Numbered from the stretch's first letter, positions 1 through 9,177 are shown. The stretch: DNA of 64,000 nt from Myxococcus eversor (GCF_010894455.1 NZ_JAAIXY010000001.1:434001-498000), one strand, 5' to 3'. Translations and numbers: made by a program. Notes: generated from the sequence alone by a model not told the origin.

Positions 1-901
1 GGGCATCCTGCTCGGACAGGTGCTCGGTGTTGATGGCGAGCCCCGTGCACTGGATGGCCGGGTTGGTGAGCTGCCCCTCCAGCACCGTGCGGTCGATGAC
101 GGCCTGGATGGAGGGCAGGGCGTGCTGGACGCCGCGCATCTTCGTCCGCGTGGGCTCGTGGCAGACGATGAATGCATCGGGTTGAGCGCCGTGCATCAGC
201 CCCAGCGTCACGCCCGCGAACGAGGGATGGAACAGCGAGCCCTGGCCTTCCACCAGGTCCCAGTGGTCCTCGTCGTTGGCGGGTGACAGCCACTCCGCCG
301 CGCCCGCGACGAAGTCGGACACCACCGCGTCAATCGCCACGCCCCGGCCGGAGATGAAGATGCCCGTCTGGCCCGTGGCGCGGAAGTCCGCCTTGAGGCC
401 CCGGGCGCGCATCGCCTTCTCCAGCGCGAGCGCCGTGTACTTCTTTCCCACCGAGCAATCCGTGCCCACTGTCAGCAGCCGCAGGCCCTGCCGCTTCGTG
501 CCCTTGCCCGTGGCGAAGTCCATGTCGGGGATGCGCACGTCGTGCAGCTTCCGGCCATTGCGCGCCGCGGCCTCGGCGATGGCGGGGAAGGAGGCCAGCC
601 GCTTGTGCAGCCCCGTGGCCACGTCCATCCCCGCGTCCAGGGCCTCCACCAGCTTGCTCACCCAATGCTCGGGGAGCACGCCCCCCGCGTTGGCCACGCC
701 GACGATGAGCGTCTGGGCGCCCTTCGCCTTCGCCTGGGCGATGTCCAGGTCCGTCAGGCCACAGTCCGCCTGACAGCCGGGGAGCCGGAGCTGTCCCACG
801 CACCACTCGGGACGCCAGTCGACGATGCCGTGCGCCGTCTTCGCCGCGAGCTGGTCGGGTACATCCCCCAGGAACAACAGGTAGGGCTTCTGGATCTCCA
901 C
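1..901 (-). CDS. DUF1611/DgcN-family protein (partial, 3' end outside window)
   Basis: About 300 residues are visible, reading leftward from a GTG at 901; the C-terminus lies beyond the window edge. The N-terminus (KPYLLFLGDVPDQLAAKTA) and a nucleotide-binding loop, GTDCSVGKKYTALALEKA, are typical of DUF1611 proteins, which include DgcN, an N-acetyltransferase of D-glutamate catabolism usually paired with the epimerase DgcA. A partner gene would lie to the left and cannot be seen. A GGGAGG sequence six bases upstream favours GTG 901; the neighbouring TTG at 904 is possible. Family assignment is firm; the D-glutamate role is inferred. A second P-loop protein of perhaps related fold sits in the arginine operon at 35.6-36.6 kb. 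Confidence 0.8.
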   Translation of the reverse strand, partial: MEIQKPYLLFLGDVPDQLAAKTAHGIVDWRPEWCVGQLRLPGCQADCGLTDLDIAQAKAKGAQTLIVGVANAGGVLPEHWVSKLVEALDAGMDVATGLHKRLASFPAIAEAAARNGRKLHDVRIPDMDFATGKGTKRQGLRLLTVGTDCSVGKKYTALALEKAMRARGLKADFRATGQTGIFISGRGVAIDAVVSDFVAGAAEWLSPANDEDHWDLVEGQGSLFHPSFAGVTLGLMHGAQPDAFIVCHEPTRTKMRGVQHALPSIQAVIDRTVLEGQLTNPAIQCTGLAINTEHLSEQDA

Positions 902-1108
902 CAAGGTCCTCCCCGCGCCCCGGTCTGGGGCTGTGGCGAGGCTATTCAGCACGCCCCCGACAGGCCCGCAAGGTCATCTCGGCCCCCTGTCAGGAGGGGC
1001 CCGTTTCGCCCCCGGAACCACCCCACGCGTAGGCCCGTCCGAGCGCCCGGAAATGTCAGACCCACCGCGTATTCTTCATCCCATCGCAGCACACGAGGGG
1101 AGCGAAAA

Positions 1109-2203
1109 ATGGCCGCGTCAGTCATTGATAATCGCGTCGAGATTGTCTTCAGCTTCGACACCACCGGCAGCATGTACCCTTGCCTCGCGCAGGTGCGAAA
1201 GAAGCTGCATGGCACCGTGTCCCGGCTGATGAAGGAGATTCCCGGCATCCGCATTGGAGTCATCGCGCACGGCGACTACTGCGACGCGGGCTCGACGTAC
1301 GTCACCAAGATTCTCGACCTCACGGACGATGCGAACGCCGTGGTGCGCTTCGTGGACAAGGTGGGGCAGACGGGCGGCGGTGACGCGCCGGAGTGCTACG
1401 AACTGGTGCTGCGTGAAGCGCAATCCCTGTCGTGGACGACGGGCTACCAGCGGGCCTTCGTGCTGATTGGCGATGACGTGCCGCACGGGCCGTCGGACAA
1501 CCCGAAGCGGCTGGACTGGCGCAAGGAAGTGGACGCGCTGGGTAGGATGGGCGTCCCGGTGTACGGGGTGCAAGCGCTGGCGCGGCGCCACGCGACGCCG
1601 TTCTACAAGGAGCTGGCGGAGAAGTCGGGCGGCTTCCACCTGAGCCTGGACCAGTTCGCGCACGTCACCGACATGCTGCTGGCCGTCTGTTACAAGCAGT
1701 CGTCCGACGCGCGGCTCCAGGCCTACGAGACGGAGGTTGCGAAGGAAGGGCGCATGAGCCGCGGGCTGAACGCCATGTTCAGCACCATGCTCCAGCGCAA
1801 GACGGAGTCGCTCTACGGAGAGACGGACCTGCGCGCCGTGCCGCCCGGCCGGTTCCAGTCGTTGGAGGTGGACGGCGACATGCCCATCAAGGCCTTCGTC
1901 CAGGAGAACGGGCTGGGCTTCAAGACGGGCCGGGGCTTCTACGAGTTCACCAAGACGGAGACCATCCAGGGCCACAAGGAAGTGGTGCTGATGGACCGCA
2001 AGACGGGCGACTTCTACAGCGGCGAGCGGGCGCGGGAGATGCTCGGGTTGCCGCCGGGAGAGACGGTGCGCATCCGCCCCGCCAGCCTGGAGAAGTACGT
2101 CGTGTTCGTGCAGAGCACCTCGGCCAACCGCAAGCTCGTGAAGGGCTCCAAGTTCCTCTACGAAGTGGAGGACTGGGACGGCGCGAAGGCGCTCGCGGCC
2201 TGA
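1109..2203 (+). CDS. VWA-domain protein
   Basis: Encodes 364 residues. The VWA fold begins near residue 9 with the MIDAS metal site DTTGSMYPCL (DxTxS variant of DxSxS), followed by GVIAHGDYCD and the second metal region TGGGDAPECYE near residue 90. No signal peptide or membrane segment is visible, so it is probably cytoplasmic. The C-terminal 130 residues are an unrecognised extension. It resembles stand-alone bacterial VWA proteins that assemble protein complexes, but the partner is unknown. The ATG at 1109 follows GAGGGGAGCGAAAA. It converges with the small membrane-protein gene 13 bp downstream and shares no operon. Function beyond metal-dependent protein binding is not predictable. Confidence 0.8.
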   Translation: MAASVIDNRVEIVFSFDTTGSMYPCLAQVRKKLHGTVSRLMKEIPGIRIGVIAHGDYCDAGSTYVTKILDLTDDANAVVRFVDKVGQTGGGDAPECYELVLREAQSLSWTTGYQRAFVLIGDDVPHGPSDNPKRLDWRKEVDALGRMGVPVYGVQALARRHATPFYKELAEKSGGFHLSLDQFAHVTDMLLAVCYKQSSDARLQAYETEVAKEGRMSRGLNAMFSTMLQRKTESLYGETDLRAVPPGRFQSLEVDGDMPIKAFVQENGLGFKTGRGFYEFTKTETIQGHKEVVLMDRKTGDFYSGERAREMLGLPPGETVRIRPASLEKYVVFVQSTSANRKLVKGSKFLYEVEDWDGAKALAA

Positions 2204-2216
2204 GTGGGCCTCTGGT

Positions 2217-2684
2217 TCAGCGCACCCACTCGGGGACCACGACGCACAGCAGGCCGAGGCCGGCCGATATCACGGCCAGCGCGAACAGGATGGGCGCGAC
2301 CACGCGCCGCTGGGACACGCCCGCGGTCCTCATCAGGCCCATGACCGCCCACGGTCCCATCAAGGGGACGAGGGCGGCGGTGGACCAGAAGCCGCCGCAG
2401 TGCGACAGCAACCTTTGCACCAAAGGACTCCGGGGGCGGGACATCAGGCGTCGCCACGCCGCCAGTCGCTCCAGTCCATCCCAGCCCAGGTCCACGACGA
2501 GGACCTGGAGGTAGCCCAGGGGCACGCAAGCGAGGACCACCGCCCACGCTGGATAGCCCAGGCCGAAGATGCCCAGCGGCACGGCCGCGAGGACGCCACC
2601 CACCGGGCTTGCCGCCACCAGGGCGAAGGAGAGCAGTCGTCCCACGGCTTCACCACCCGGGCTTCGTCGCGTCCCTCCGGGCAT
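2217..2684 (-). CDS. small multi-pass membrane protein, unknown function
   Basis: A 155-residue hydrophobic protein with about four membrane segments, around residues 16-35, 38-58, 98-115 and 128-150, and a charged loop between the second and third. The pattern AAVPLGIFGLGYPAWAVVLA loosely recalls the Sm_multidrug_ex family, but I cannot confirm that. The Shine-Dalgarno (GGGAGG) lies only two bases before the ATG at 2684, so translation may begin at the in-frame GTG about 13 codons later. It is convergent with the VWA gene and not part of an evident operon. Reading-frame quality and the membrane pattern support a real gene; its role is unknown. Confidence 0.6.
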   Translation of the reverse strand: MPGGTRRSPGGEAVGRLLSFALVAASPVGGVLAAVPLGIFGLGYPAWAVVLACVPLGYLQVLVVDLGWDGLERLAAWRRLMSRPRSPLVQRLLSHCGGFWSTAALVPLMGPWAVMGLMRTAGVSQRRVVAPILFALAVISAGLGLLCVVVPEWVR

Positions 2685-2844
2685 GACCTCCCGCCTGGAG
2701 CATATCCCGGACAGGTCGTGGCCTCATGACACGTGTGTGACTCCCACGCGCCACGGGCATCAGGGATGAAGCAGAGAACAGCGTCAACGCACGGGAGTGC
2801 TTGCTGCGTGAGCGGTGACTGTCGAGCACGTGATGTTTCTCATG

Positions 2845-2863
2845 AGTGGATGTTTCATCCACT
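2845..2863. repeat. Perfect 8-bp inverted repeat
   Basis: AGTGGATG-TTT-CATCCACT forms a perfect hairpin about 60 bp before the phosphoesterase start and about 160 bp before the divergent membrane-protein start. There is no following T-run, so it reads better as an operator or 5' UTR hairpin than as a terminator. Confidence 0.5.
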
Positions 2864-2921
2864 GGGGCGGCCCTGCGCCAAGGGTTGAAGAGGGAGCAGC
2901 CCATCGTTACCTGGGACGACG

Positions 2922-3695
2922 GTGAGGTCCTGGGTCCCATGGCTGCTGGTGCTCTGCGCCGGCTGCGACGTCTTCGAGCTGCACCCCTATGAAGTCCGAG
3001 GGGGTGTGCGTGACACGAATGCGCGGGCGGTCGAACGACTCGAGCGCAACGTCAGTGGCGGGGCCTTCCGCTTCGTGGTGCTGGGGGACATCGGCGTCTA
3101 CCAGGACGACACCGTCGACGCGGTGAGGGACATCGCGCGGCGGGACGTCGACTTCGTCGTGCAGATGGGGGACCTGACGGAGTTCAGCTCGGCCCAGGAG
3201 TACCACTGGGTGGCGGACCTGCTCGGTGAGTCGGCGGTGCCGACGCTGGCCGTCATCGGCAACCATGACCTGCTCGGCCAGGGGAAGGAGCTCTTCCTTC
3301 ACCACTTCGGCCCGACGTTCCTGAGCTTCGAGCACGGAGGGAGCCGGTTCATCCTCTTCGACTCCAACTCCCGCGAGTACGGATTCCCAGGCAACGTGCC
3401 GGACCTGGAGCAACTGCGCTCGGCGCTCGGTGAGGTGCCCGGCGGCGGGCATCTGTTCACCTTCTCGCATGTGCCGCCCGGGCACGCGGACTTCGACGCG
3501 TCACTGACGGAGCCCATCGAGCAGCTCCAGGCGGAGCGCGGAGTCTCCATCTCCTTCCATGGTCACTCCCACCGCTTCAGCACCGACGCGCGGCGGGGCG
3601 TGCGCTACTTCTGCACCGATGCGCTCGAGATCCACAGCTACCTGGTGGTCACCGTCGAGGGCGACTCGGTGAACGTCGAGCAGGTCTCCTTCTGA
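2922..3695 (+). CDS. Calcineurin-like metallophosphoesterase lipoprotein
   Basis: Encodes 257 residues with a lipoprotein signal (LVLCAGC, Cys near residue 15), so it should be anchored facing the periplasm. The metallophosphoesterase metal-ligand blocks appear in order: LGDIGVY (canonical GDxH, with His replaced), VVQMGDLTEF (GDxxD-like), VIGNHDLLG (GNHD), FSHVPPGH and FHGHSHRF (GHxH). The altered first motif may change metal-1 binding. Substrate is unknown; the family covers phosphodiesters, nucleotides and phosphoproteins. Start is GTG 2922. Its stop overlaps the ATG of the next gene (TGATG), so the two are translationally coupled and probably work together at the envelope. Confidence 0.82.
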   Translation: MRSWVPWLLVLCAGCDVFELHPYEVRGGVRDTNARAVERLERNVSGGAFRFVVLGDIGVYQDDTVDAVRDIARRDVDFVVQMGDLTEFSSAQEYHWVADLLGESAVPTLAVIGNHDLLGQGKELFLHHFGPTFLSFEHGGSRFILFDSNSREYGFPGNVPDLEQLRSALGEVPGGGHLFTFSHVPPGHADFDASLTEPIEQLQAERGVSISFHGHSHRFSTDARRGVRYFCTDALEIHSYLVVTVEGDSVNVEQVSF

Positions 3696-4291
3696 TGGCG
3701 CGCCCCTGGCTCGTGGGAGGATTGCTGGCATCGCTGCTGCTCACGGGGCGCTCGGCGCGAGCGGAGTCACCGGAGCAGGCGGCGGCACCGTGGTACGTGC
3801 CGGACCACGCGGCGCTCCAGTTCGCCGGCTCCATCGGCATGCTGGCGGCGGGGCCGGGGTGGGCCTTCCTGGATGAGCAACTGGAGCTGGAGGTGCTCGT
3901 GGGCTGGGCGCCCAAGGCGGTGGTGGGCGCGGACTTCGTCACCCTCACGCTCAAGGGCCAGTGGCACCCGTTCCACCTCACCCATCGCGAGTGGAGCTTC
4001 CGTCCGTTCACCGTGGGCGCGGCCTTCAGCTACACCTTCGGCGATGACTACTACCTGACGCTGCCGGACCGCTACGTCTCCGGCTACTACTGGTTCAAGA
4101 CGGCGTTGAGGCCCGCGCTGCTGCTAGGCGGGAGCGCGGGCCGGTCCGTGCCATCGCTCGGCCTGCGGCACCTGGAGGGCTACTACGAACTGGTGGCCAC
4201 GGACTACCGCATCGTCCAGTTCCTCCAGAACCCGAGCACCGTGAAGACGGGCCTGTTCACGCTCGCGCTCGGAGCGCGGGTCCGCTTCTGA
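3695..4291 (+). CDS. Exported beta-rich protein, possible small outer-membrane barrel
   Basis: 198 residues with a Sec signal peptide (residues 1-23, cleavage after SARA). The mature part alternates hydrophobic and polar residues in many short strands rich in Tyr, Trp and Gly, and ends in Phe (GARVRF), a common outer-membrane barrel terminus. No named family was recognised. Translation is coupled to the upstream phosphoesterase lipoprotein by one base of overlap, which suggests a shared envelope function. It converges with the sulfatase gene 7 bp downstream. The barrel assignment is inference from composition and the C-terminal residue. Confidence 0.6.
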   Translation: MARPWLVGGLLASLLLTGRSARAESPEQAAAPWYVPDHAALQFAGSIGMLAAGPGWAFLDEQLELEVLVGWAPKAVVGADFVTLTLKGQWHPFHLTHREWSFRPFTVGAAFSYTFGDDYYLTLPDRYVSGYYWFKTALRPALLLGGSAGRSVPSLGLRHLEGYYELVATDYRIVQFLQNPSTVKTGLFTLALGARVRF

Positions 4292-4298
4292 GCGGCGT

Positions 4299-6215
4299 TC
4301 AGCGCGGAGGCTCGGTCGCCGTCGCGGGGCTGGTGCGAGGCTCGGCCTCACCCTGCGCGCCGCCGCCCCGGAGTCGACGGAGGATGCGAGGGGCCTCGGC
4401 GGCGAAGCGCTCCCGCGCGTCTGTCAGCGGGCGGTCCCACAAGTCGCTGAGCTCCGTGCCGGGGAGCCCCGCTCCGAAGCGCACCTTCAAGTCCCGACCG
4501 ATGAGCGCATAGCGAGCCTCCCAGCCGATGGTGGTGAGCAGGTAGCGCCGAGGGTCCGGTCGGCTCATCGGAATCCCGTCACCCAGTTGCTCGGGTGTGT
4601 GGGTATCGCCCAGCAAATCGAACAGGGTGGGCACCAGGTCGATGTGGCCGGTGACGGCGTCAATCTGACCCGTCGGGAGCTGCTCGTCGAACACGAGCAT
4701 GGGGACATGGAGCTGCAGCTCGGTGACGTCGCTGGCGTGGCCGACGCGGCCGTGCTCGCGGAACTCCTCACCATGGTCTCCAGTGAAGACGACCAGGGGG
4801 CGAACTCCTCGCACGGCCTCCCACTGGCTCAGGAGCTCCTCCACCTTGGTGTCCACCTCGTAGGCGGAGTTCCAGGCGCGGGCCTTGAGGTGCTCGGCGG
4901 GGACACGCGCGGTGGCAAGGCCTCCCTTGCCGTCCCAGGCGGGGGTGAACACCGCGGAGCGCTCCGGGTAGTCGTAGTCGAAGTGCGTGCCCGCGAAGAA
5001 CACGAAGGTGAACAGCGGCGTGTCCCTGGGCGTCTTGCGCGCCAGGTCCAGCGCGTCCTTCACCATGGCGGTGTCCCGCAGGTGGCTGCGGCCCTCGTAG
5101 TCCGTGCGCAGGCCGCCCTGCACGTCGCGGAACACGGTGTCCTTCAGGCCCATCCAGTCCACCGAGGACGCGGCGAAGAAGGCCTGGCGGTAGCCATTCT
5201 CCCGGAGCGCGGGGAAGAGCAGCGGCGCGCGCCCCGCGCCCACCACCGCGTCGCGACGCTGCGCCTCCAGTCCGAAGAAGAGGCTGAAGAGGGAGTAGTC
5301 CGTGGAGCTGGCCGCGCTGTGGTGGTGCAGGAAGCGCGTGCCGTGCTCCGCCCTGCGCCAGAGGTGGGGCATGACGTCCGCGCGGAAGAAGTCGTCGCGC
5401 AGGCTCTCCACCAGGATGAGGACGATGTCGGGCCGGCGGGTGAAGCGCACTGAAGCGGGGTCGATGGTCGACGCGGGGATGCCGGCTTCGGGGCTCACGC
5501 CCAGCCGCAGCCCGGACGCGGGAGGCCGGTTCGTCAGCCGCATGAGCAGCGTGTTCATCCTCACGGGGGGCTGCAGGGGCAGGGTGGTGGCCGCGTGCAG
5601 CACGGCGCCCCCGTGGGCGAAGACGAGCCACGCGCTCGTCAGGCGCTCCACCCCGGCGACCACGACGAGGATGGCGATGAGCCGACCCAGGTGACGTGGA
5701 CCGGGGATTCGCCGAAGGAAGTGCACGCCCGCCCAGGCATCCAGCGCGAGCACGCCCAGCGTCGCCGCGCCCAGGAGCGCCAGTTCATGCGGCGCGAGCC
5801 CCGTCTCCGCGAGCGCGCGCGGCTGTAGCGCAACGGCGAGCACCAGCCCGTTGATGTGGAATCCCAGCGACGACAGCACCAGCGCGTCTACCCCGAGCAG
5901 CGCCACGCCCAGCGCCACGACGATGGGCAGGGCCAGCGCATAACGCCGCCCGAGCAACACCAGGGGCAGGGTGGCCACGAAGGTGAGCAGTCCCAGGAAC
6001 AGCGCCTGGATGACGCCGCCCACCAGCAGCACGGGCCGCAAGGTGCTGGCCAACCGCCCCACGGAGTCGAGCAGGGGAGCCCCGAAGAACAGCAGCGCGA
6101 GCAACCCGTGCAACGTGCACCAGAGCAGCGCGGGGCCCAACAGGGGCAGGGCCCCGGCCCACCGCTGGCGGAGCCTCTCTGCGGGAGTGACGGTGGCGGG
6201 AGGCATCCGAGACAT
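4299..6215 (-). CDS. Sulfatase-fold membrane protein (LTA synthase/YejM-like)
   Basis: 638 residues: five membrane segments in the first ~200 residues, a linker, then a sulfatase/alkaline-phosphatase-fold domain from about residue 262 (PDIVLILVESLRDD). The domain shows the metal motif TGDHGEEF and a following HASD with HVPMLVF, as in LTA synthases, phosphoethanolamine transferases and YejM/PbgA. The usual catalytic Thr region is SAASSTDYSLFSLFFG, which resembles YejM-like proteins; whether it transfers phosphoglycerol/phosphoethanolamine or acts as a regulator of envelope lipids is open. The catalytic domain should face the periplasm. Convergent with the barrel-like gene and divergent from the LysR regulator. 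Confidence 0.8.
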   Translation of the reverse strand: MSRMPPATVTPAERLRQRWAGALPLLGPALLWCTLHGLLALLFFGAPLLDSVGRLASTLRPVLLVGGVIQALFLGLLTFVATLPLVLLGRRYALALPIVVALGVALLGVDALVLSSLGFHINGLVLAVALQPRALAETGLAPHELALLGAATLGVLALDAWAGVHFLRRIPGPRHLGRLIAILVVVAGVERLTSAWLVFAHGGAVLHAATTLPLQPPVRMNTLLMRLTNRPPASGLRLGVSPEAGIPASTIDPASVRFTRRPDIVLILVESLRDDFFRADVMPHLWRRAEHGTRFLHHHSAASSTDYSLFSLFFGLEAQRRDAVVGAGRAPLLFPALRENGYRQAFFAASSVDWMGLKDTVFRDVQGGLRTDYEGRSHLRDTAMVKDALDLARKTPRDTPLFTFVFFAGTHFDYDYPERSAVFTPAWDGKGGLATARVPAEHLKARAWNSAYEVDTKVEELLSQWEAVRGVRPLVVFTGDHGEEFREHGRVGHASDVTELQLHVPMLVFDEQLPTGQIDAVTGHIDLVPTLFDLLGDTHTPEQLGDGIPMSRPDPRRYLLTTIGWEARYALIGRDLKVRFGAGLPGTELSDLWDRPLTDARERFAAEAPRILRRLRGGGAQGEAEPRTSPATATEPPR

Positions 6216-6373
6216 CGCGCACCCTGCTAGCCCGCCAGGGGCGGATGTTCAAGGAAGACAGGGCCGCCCGGCCGCCCCCTCGCAGTGGAGGCGCGCCGGG
6301 GCGACGCGAGTCCTCGGGTGGGTCTTTTCTCATGCCTCGTGTCCGGCGGCTCGCCGGTGCCAGGATGGGGTGC

Positions 6374-7282
6374 ATGCCGCCACGCAAGCTGGTGCGACAC
6401 CTCGTCTGGCTGGAGTCCTTCACCGCGGCCGTGGAGGCGGGCAGCATCGAATCCGCCGCGGAGCACCTGGGCGTGGCGCGCTCCGTGGTGAGCGAGCACA
6501 TCCGCGCGCTGGAGATGGCGCTGGCCGAAGGCGCCACGCTGCTGGAGCGGGGCCCCGGCCGACGCCTCCAGCTCACCGCCCGGGGTGAGCGCCTCTTCGC
6601 CGGCACGCAGACGCCCCTGCACCAGCTCGACATGAAGCGGCTGCGTGATTTGGCCAGCGCGGAGCCCGTGGTGCGCCTGGGCCTCAACCCCACCCTGTCG
6701 CTCTCACTGCTGGGCAAGGTCGCGCGCGACGCGGCGGCCACCGGCCTCAAACTGGTGCTCAGCTTCGGCGGACCGCACGAGCTGACACGACAGGTGCAGA
6801 CGCGCCAGTTGGACCTGGCGTTGGACTTCACCCCGCTGCCGCCGCACGAGGGCGTGGAGTCCGAGTCCCTGCTGCGCATGTCCTTCGTCGTGCTCGCCGG
6901 CCCGGACAGCGCCCTGGCGAGCGCGGCCTCGTCCCGACGGGCGCTGCACGTGAGGGATTTGAACGGACAGCCCTTCGTGGACTGGCTGCGGGACGACCCC
7001 TATGGCGGCGCGAACAGCGCGCGCTTCACCGCGCACGGCGTCAAGGTGGCGGAGGTGGCCCGCGTGGAGAGCTTCCTTCTCCTCTACGAACTGCTGCGCG
7101 CCTTCAAGGCCTGCGCGATTACGCCGGACCTGCGCCCCATGCACCCGTTTCCCCCCGACATCCACGCCTGGCCCTTGAAGGAAGACGAGCCCCAGGCCGT
7201 GGAAGTCGTGGCCCTCTGGCCCTCCGGCTCCCTCAGCCCGGGCGCCGCCACCGTCTTGGACGGACTGCGTCAGCGCGTGTGA
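6374..7282 (+). CDS. LysR-family transcriptional regulator
   Basis: 302 residues from ATG 6374 (other in-frame starts at 6365 and 6332). The N-terminal winged helix reads LVWLESFTAAVEAGSIESAA...VVSEHIRALE, typical of LysR, and a periplasmic-binding-protein-like effector domain follows, with PVVRLGLNPTLSLSLLGKV opening it and RQLDLALDF midway. It lies 106 bp upstream of the aromatic amino acid hydroxylase on the same strand and divergent from the sulfatase gene, so either could be its target. LysR proteins usually control a divergent neighbour. The ligand is unknown. Confidence 0.82.
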   Translation: MPPRKLVRHLVWLESFTAAVEAGSIESAAEHLGVARSVVSEHIRALEMALAEGATLLERGPGRRLQLTARGERLFAGTQTPLHQLDMKRLRDLASAEPVVRLGLNPTLSLSLLGKVARDAAATGLKLVLSFGGPHELTRQVQTRQLDLALDFTPLPPHEGVESESLLRMSFVVLAGPDSALASAASSRRALHVRDLNGQPFVDWLRDDPYGGANSARFTAHGVKVAEVARVESFLLLYELLRAFKACAITPDLRPMHPFPPDIHAWPLKEDEPQAVEVVALWPSGSLSPGAATVLDGLRQRV

Positions 7283-7388
7283 ATGCTCGTCGTTAAATCG
7301 ACGAAGATGTCGAATTCTGCCGGTTTTCCGGAGCAGAGCCCGTCTGTATCCTCTCCTGACTGAAAGTTTTCACCAGGAGTGCCCGGAT

Positions 7389-8960
7389 ATGACGCCAACG
7401 GAACTGACGATATCGCGCCTGCCGCCGCATCTGCGGCGCTACGTGGTGAGCCAGGACTACGACGCGTATACGCCGAGAGACCACGCCGTCTGGCGCCACA
7501 TCCTGGGCAAGCTGCGCGGTCATCTCTCGCAGCGGGCGCACTCCGTCTATCTGGAGGGGCTGGCGGCGACGGGCATCAACCTGGAGTCCATCCCCAGCCT
7601 GGACGAGATGAACGAGCGGCTGTCGCGACTGGGCTGGGCGTGCGTGGGCGTGCGCGGCTTCATCCCGCCGGCCGTCTTCACGGAGCTCCAGTCCCTGGGC
7701 GTGCTGGCCATCGCCTCGGACATCCGCACGCACGAGCACATCGAGTACACGCCCGCGCCGGACATCGTCCATGAGAGCGCGGGCCACGCGCCCATCATCG
7801 CCAACCGGCGGTACTCGGAGTACCTGAAGGCGTGCGGCCTGGTGGGCTTCAAGTCCATCGCGAGCGCGGAGGACCAGGCCGTCTTCAACGCCATCCGCAA
7901 CCTGTCGGTGGTGAAGGAGGACCCGGACGCGAGCGCGGACGAAGTCTCCCACGCCGAGGCGCGGCTGGAGGCGGCGAGCGCCAGTCGTCGGTATGTGAGT
8001 GAGAGCACGCGGGCGACGCGGCTGTACTGGTGGACGGCGGAGTACGGCCTCGTCGGGGGCCTGGAGTCGCCTCGCATCTACGGCGCGGGGTTGCTGTCGA
8101 GCATCGGCGAGGCGGCACAGTGTCTGACGCCGGCCGTGCGCAAGCTGCCGCTCGGCGTGGCGTGCGTGGACACGGACTTCGATATCACCCGGATGCAGCC
8201 GCAGCTCTTCGTGGCGCGGGACTTCGAGCACCTGTTCGAGGTGCTGTCCGAGTTCGAGTCCACGCTGGCGTGGAAGCGCGGCGGCGACTTCGGGCTGGAG
8301 GTGGCCCGTCAGGCGCGCACGGTGAATCACCTGGTGCTGGCGGATGGCCGTGAGGTGACGGGTCTCGTGCTGGACACGGTGGCCGCGCCCGCCGAGGTGG
8401 CCCCGGGGCTCACCACCGCGCTGGTTCGGATGGAGGGTCCGGTCCTCACCTCGCGCGGTGGCAAGGGGGACGGGAGTCGGCCATGGAACGGTCCGGCGCT
8501 GGTGGCCTTCGGTGCGGGCCAGCTCCCGGAGCGCGGAACGTTCAAGTTGTCGTTGGCCAGCGGACTGGAGTTGGAGGGCTTCGCGGCGGGCGGAGGCGAG
8601 GTGCTGGCGCTGCGGGCTCGACTCGCGGGCCGCGCGCTCGACGTGCCCGCGGTGACGAAGCTCTTCGTCACCACGCACCTGCCCTCGGTGGCGGGTGGGC
8701 CGGCCGACCCGGCGACGTGGGACAAGTGGTTCGGTGAGCTGGAGGCCTTCGCGGAAGGTGACGGCGAGTCGAAGGCCCGGGAGCGCAAGGCGCTGGCCCT
8801 GCACCCGTCGCTCGCGGCGCTCTACCGGGAGGTGCGCACCTTGCGCGACTCCGGGCAGGCGAAGCAGGAGCGGCTCTCGCAGATCGCCGCCGCCGCGACG
8901 GACTTCCAGGACGACTGGCTCTTGCGCACCGAGGTCGAGGAGCTGAAGGTCCGGGCCTGA
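7389..8960 (+). CDS. Pterin-dependent aromatic amino acid hydroxylase (long form)
   Basis: 523 residues. The catalytic core covers roughly residues 25-300; the non-haem iron ligands are His128 and His133 in IVHESAGHAPI and Glu218 in WWTAEYGL, equivalent to the His/His/Glu triad of phenylalanine hydroxylase. It should hydroxylate Phe (or Trp/Tyr) using tetrahydropterin and O2. The family's short bacterial form is about 270-300 residues; here about 220 extra C-terminal residues form a beta-rich region (about 310-440) and a charged helical tail, also found in some other long bacterial members. LysR regulator upstream; transcription ends at a hairpin shared with mrpC. Substrate choice is not decided by what I can see. 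Confidence 0.87.
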   Translation: MTPTELTISRLPPHLRRYVVSQDYDAYTPRDHAVWRHILGKLRGHLSQRAHSVYLEGLAATGINLESIPSLDEMNERLSRLGWACVGVRGFIPPAVFTELQSLGVLAIASDIRTHEHIEYTPAPDIVHESAGHAPIIANRRYSEYLKACGLVGFKSIASAEDQAVFNAIRNLSVVKEDPDASADEVSHAEARLEAASASRRYVSESTRATRLYWWTAEYGLVGGLESPRIYGAGLLSSIGEAAQCLTPAVRKLPLGVACVDTDFDITRMQPQLFVARDFEHLFEVLSEFESTLAWKRGGDFGLEVARQARTVNHLVLADGREVTGLVLDTVAAPAEVAPGLTTALVRMEGPVLTSRGGKGDGSRPWNGPALVAFGAGQLPERGTFKLSLASGLELEGFAAGGGEVLALRARLAGRALDVPAVTKLFVTTHLPSVAGGPADPATWDKWFGELEAFAEGDGESKARERKALALHPSLAALYREVRTLRDSGQAKQERLSQIAAAATDFQDDWLLRTEVEELKVRA

Positions 8961-9140
8961 AGTCGCTGCTCGGCGGGTTTACGTTCCGTCGAATGTCACG
9001 TCGGGAGGCGTTCCAGCTTCCGGCCGCCGGGCGTGAGCGCTGTCGAGCGTCACGCCTCCATGTCGCGGAGGCAGGCGCCCGGCACCTGGGGCGCGCGGGC
9101 GCGTGCCTCGCTCAGGGTGTGCCGTCCCCCGCAAACGACG

Positions 9141-9177
9141 CGGGCCCGGCCACGTGGACATCCCGTGGTCAGGCCCG
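9141..9177. terminator. Bidirectional hairpin between hydroxylase gene and mrpC
   Basis: CGGGCCCGGCCACG and CGTGGTCAGGCCCG pair over 14 positions with two weak pairs around a 9-nt loop; flanking ACGAC/GTCGT extends the stem. It lies in the 264-bp gap between two convergent genes. No long T-run follows. Confidence 0.55.

Noticed and set aside
4587..5453. Long open frame antisense to the sulfatase gene
   Set aside because: High GC makes long antisense frames common; its translation is low-complexity and His/Gly/Val-biased, while the opposite strand carries a recognisable protein.
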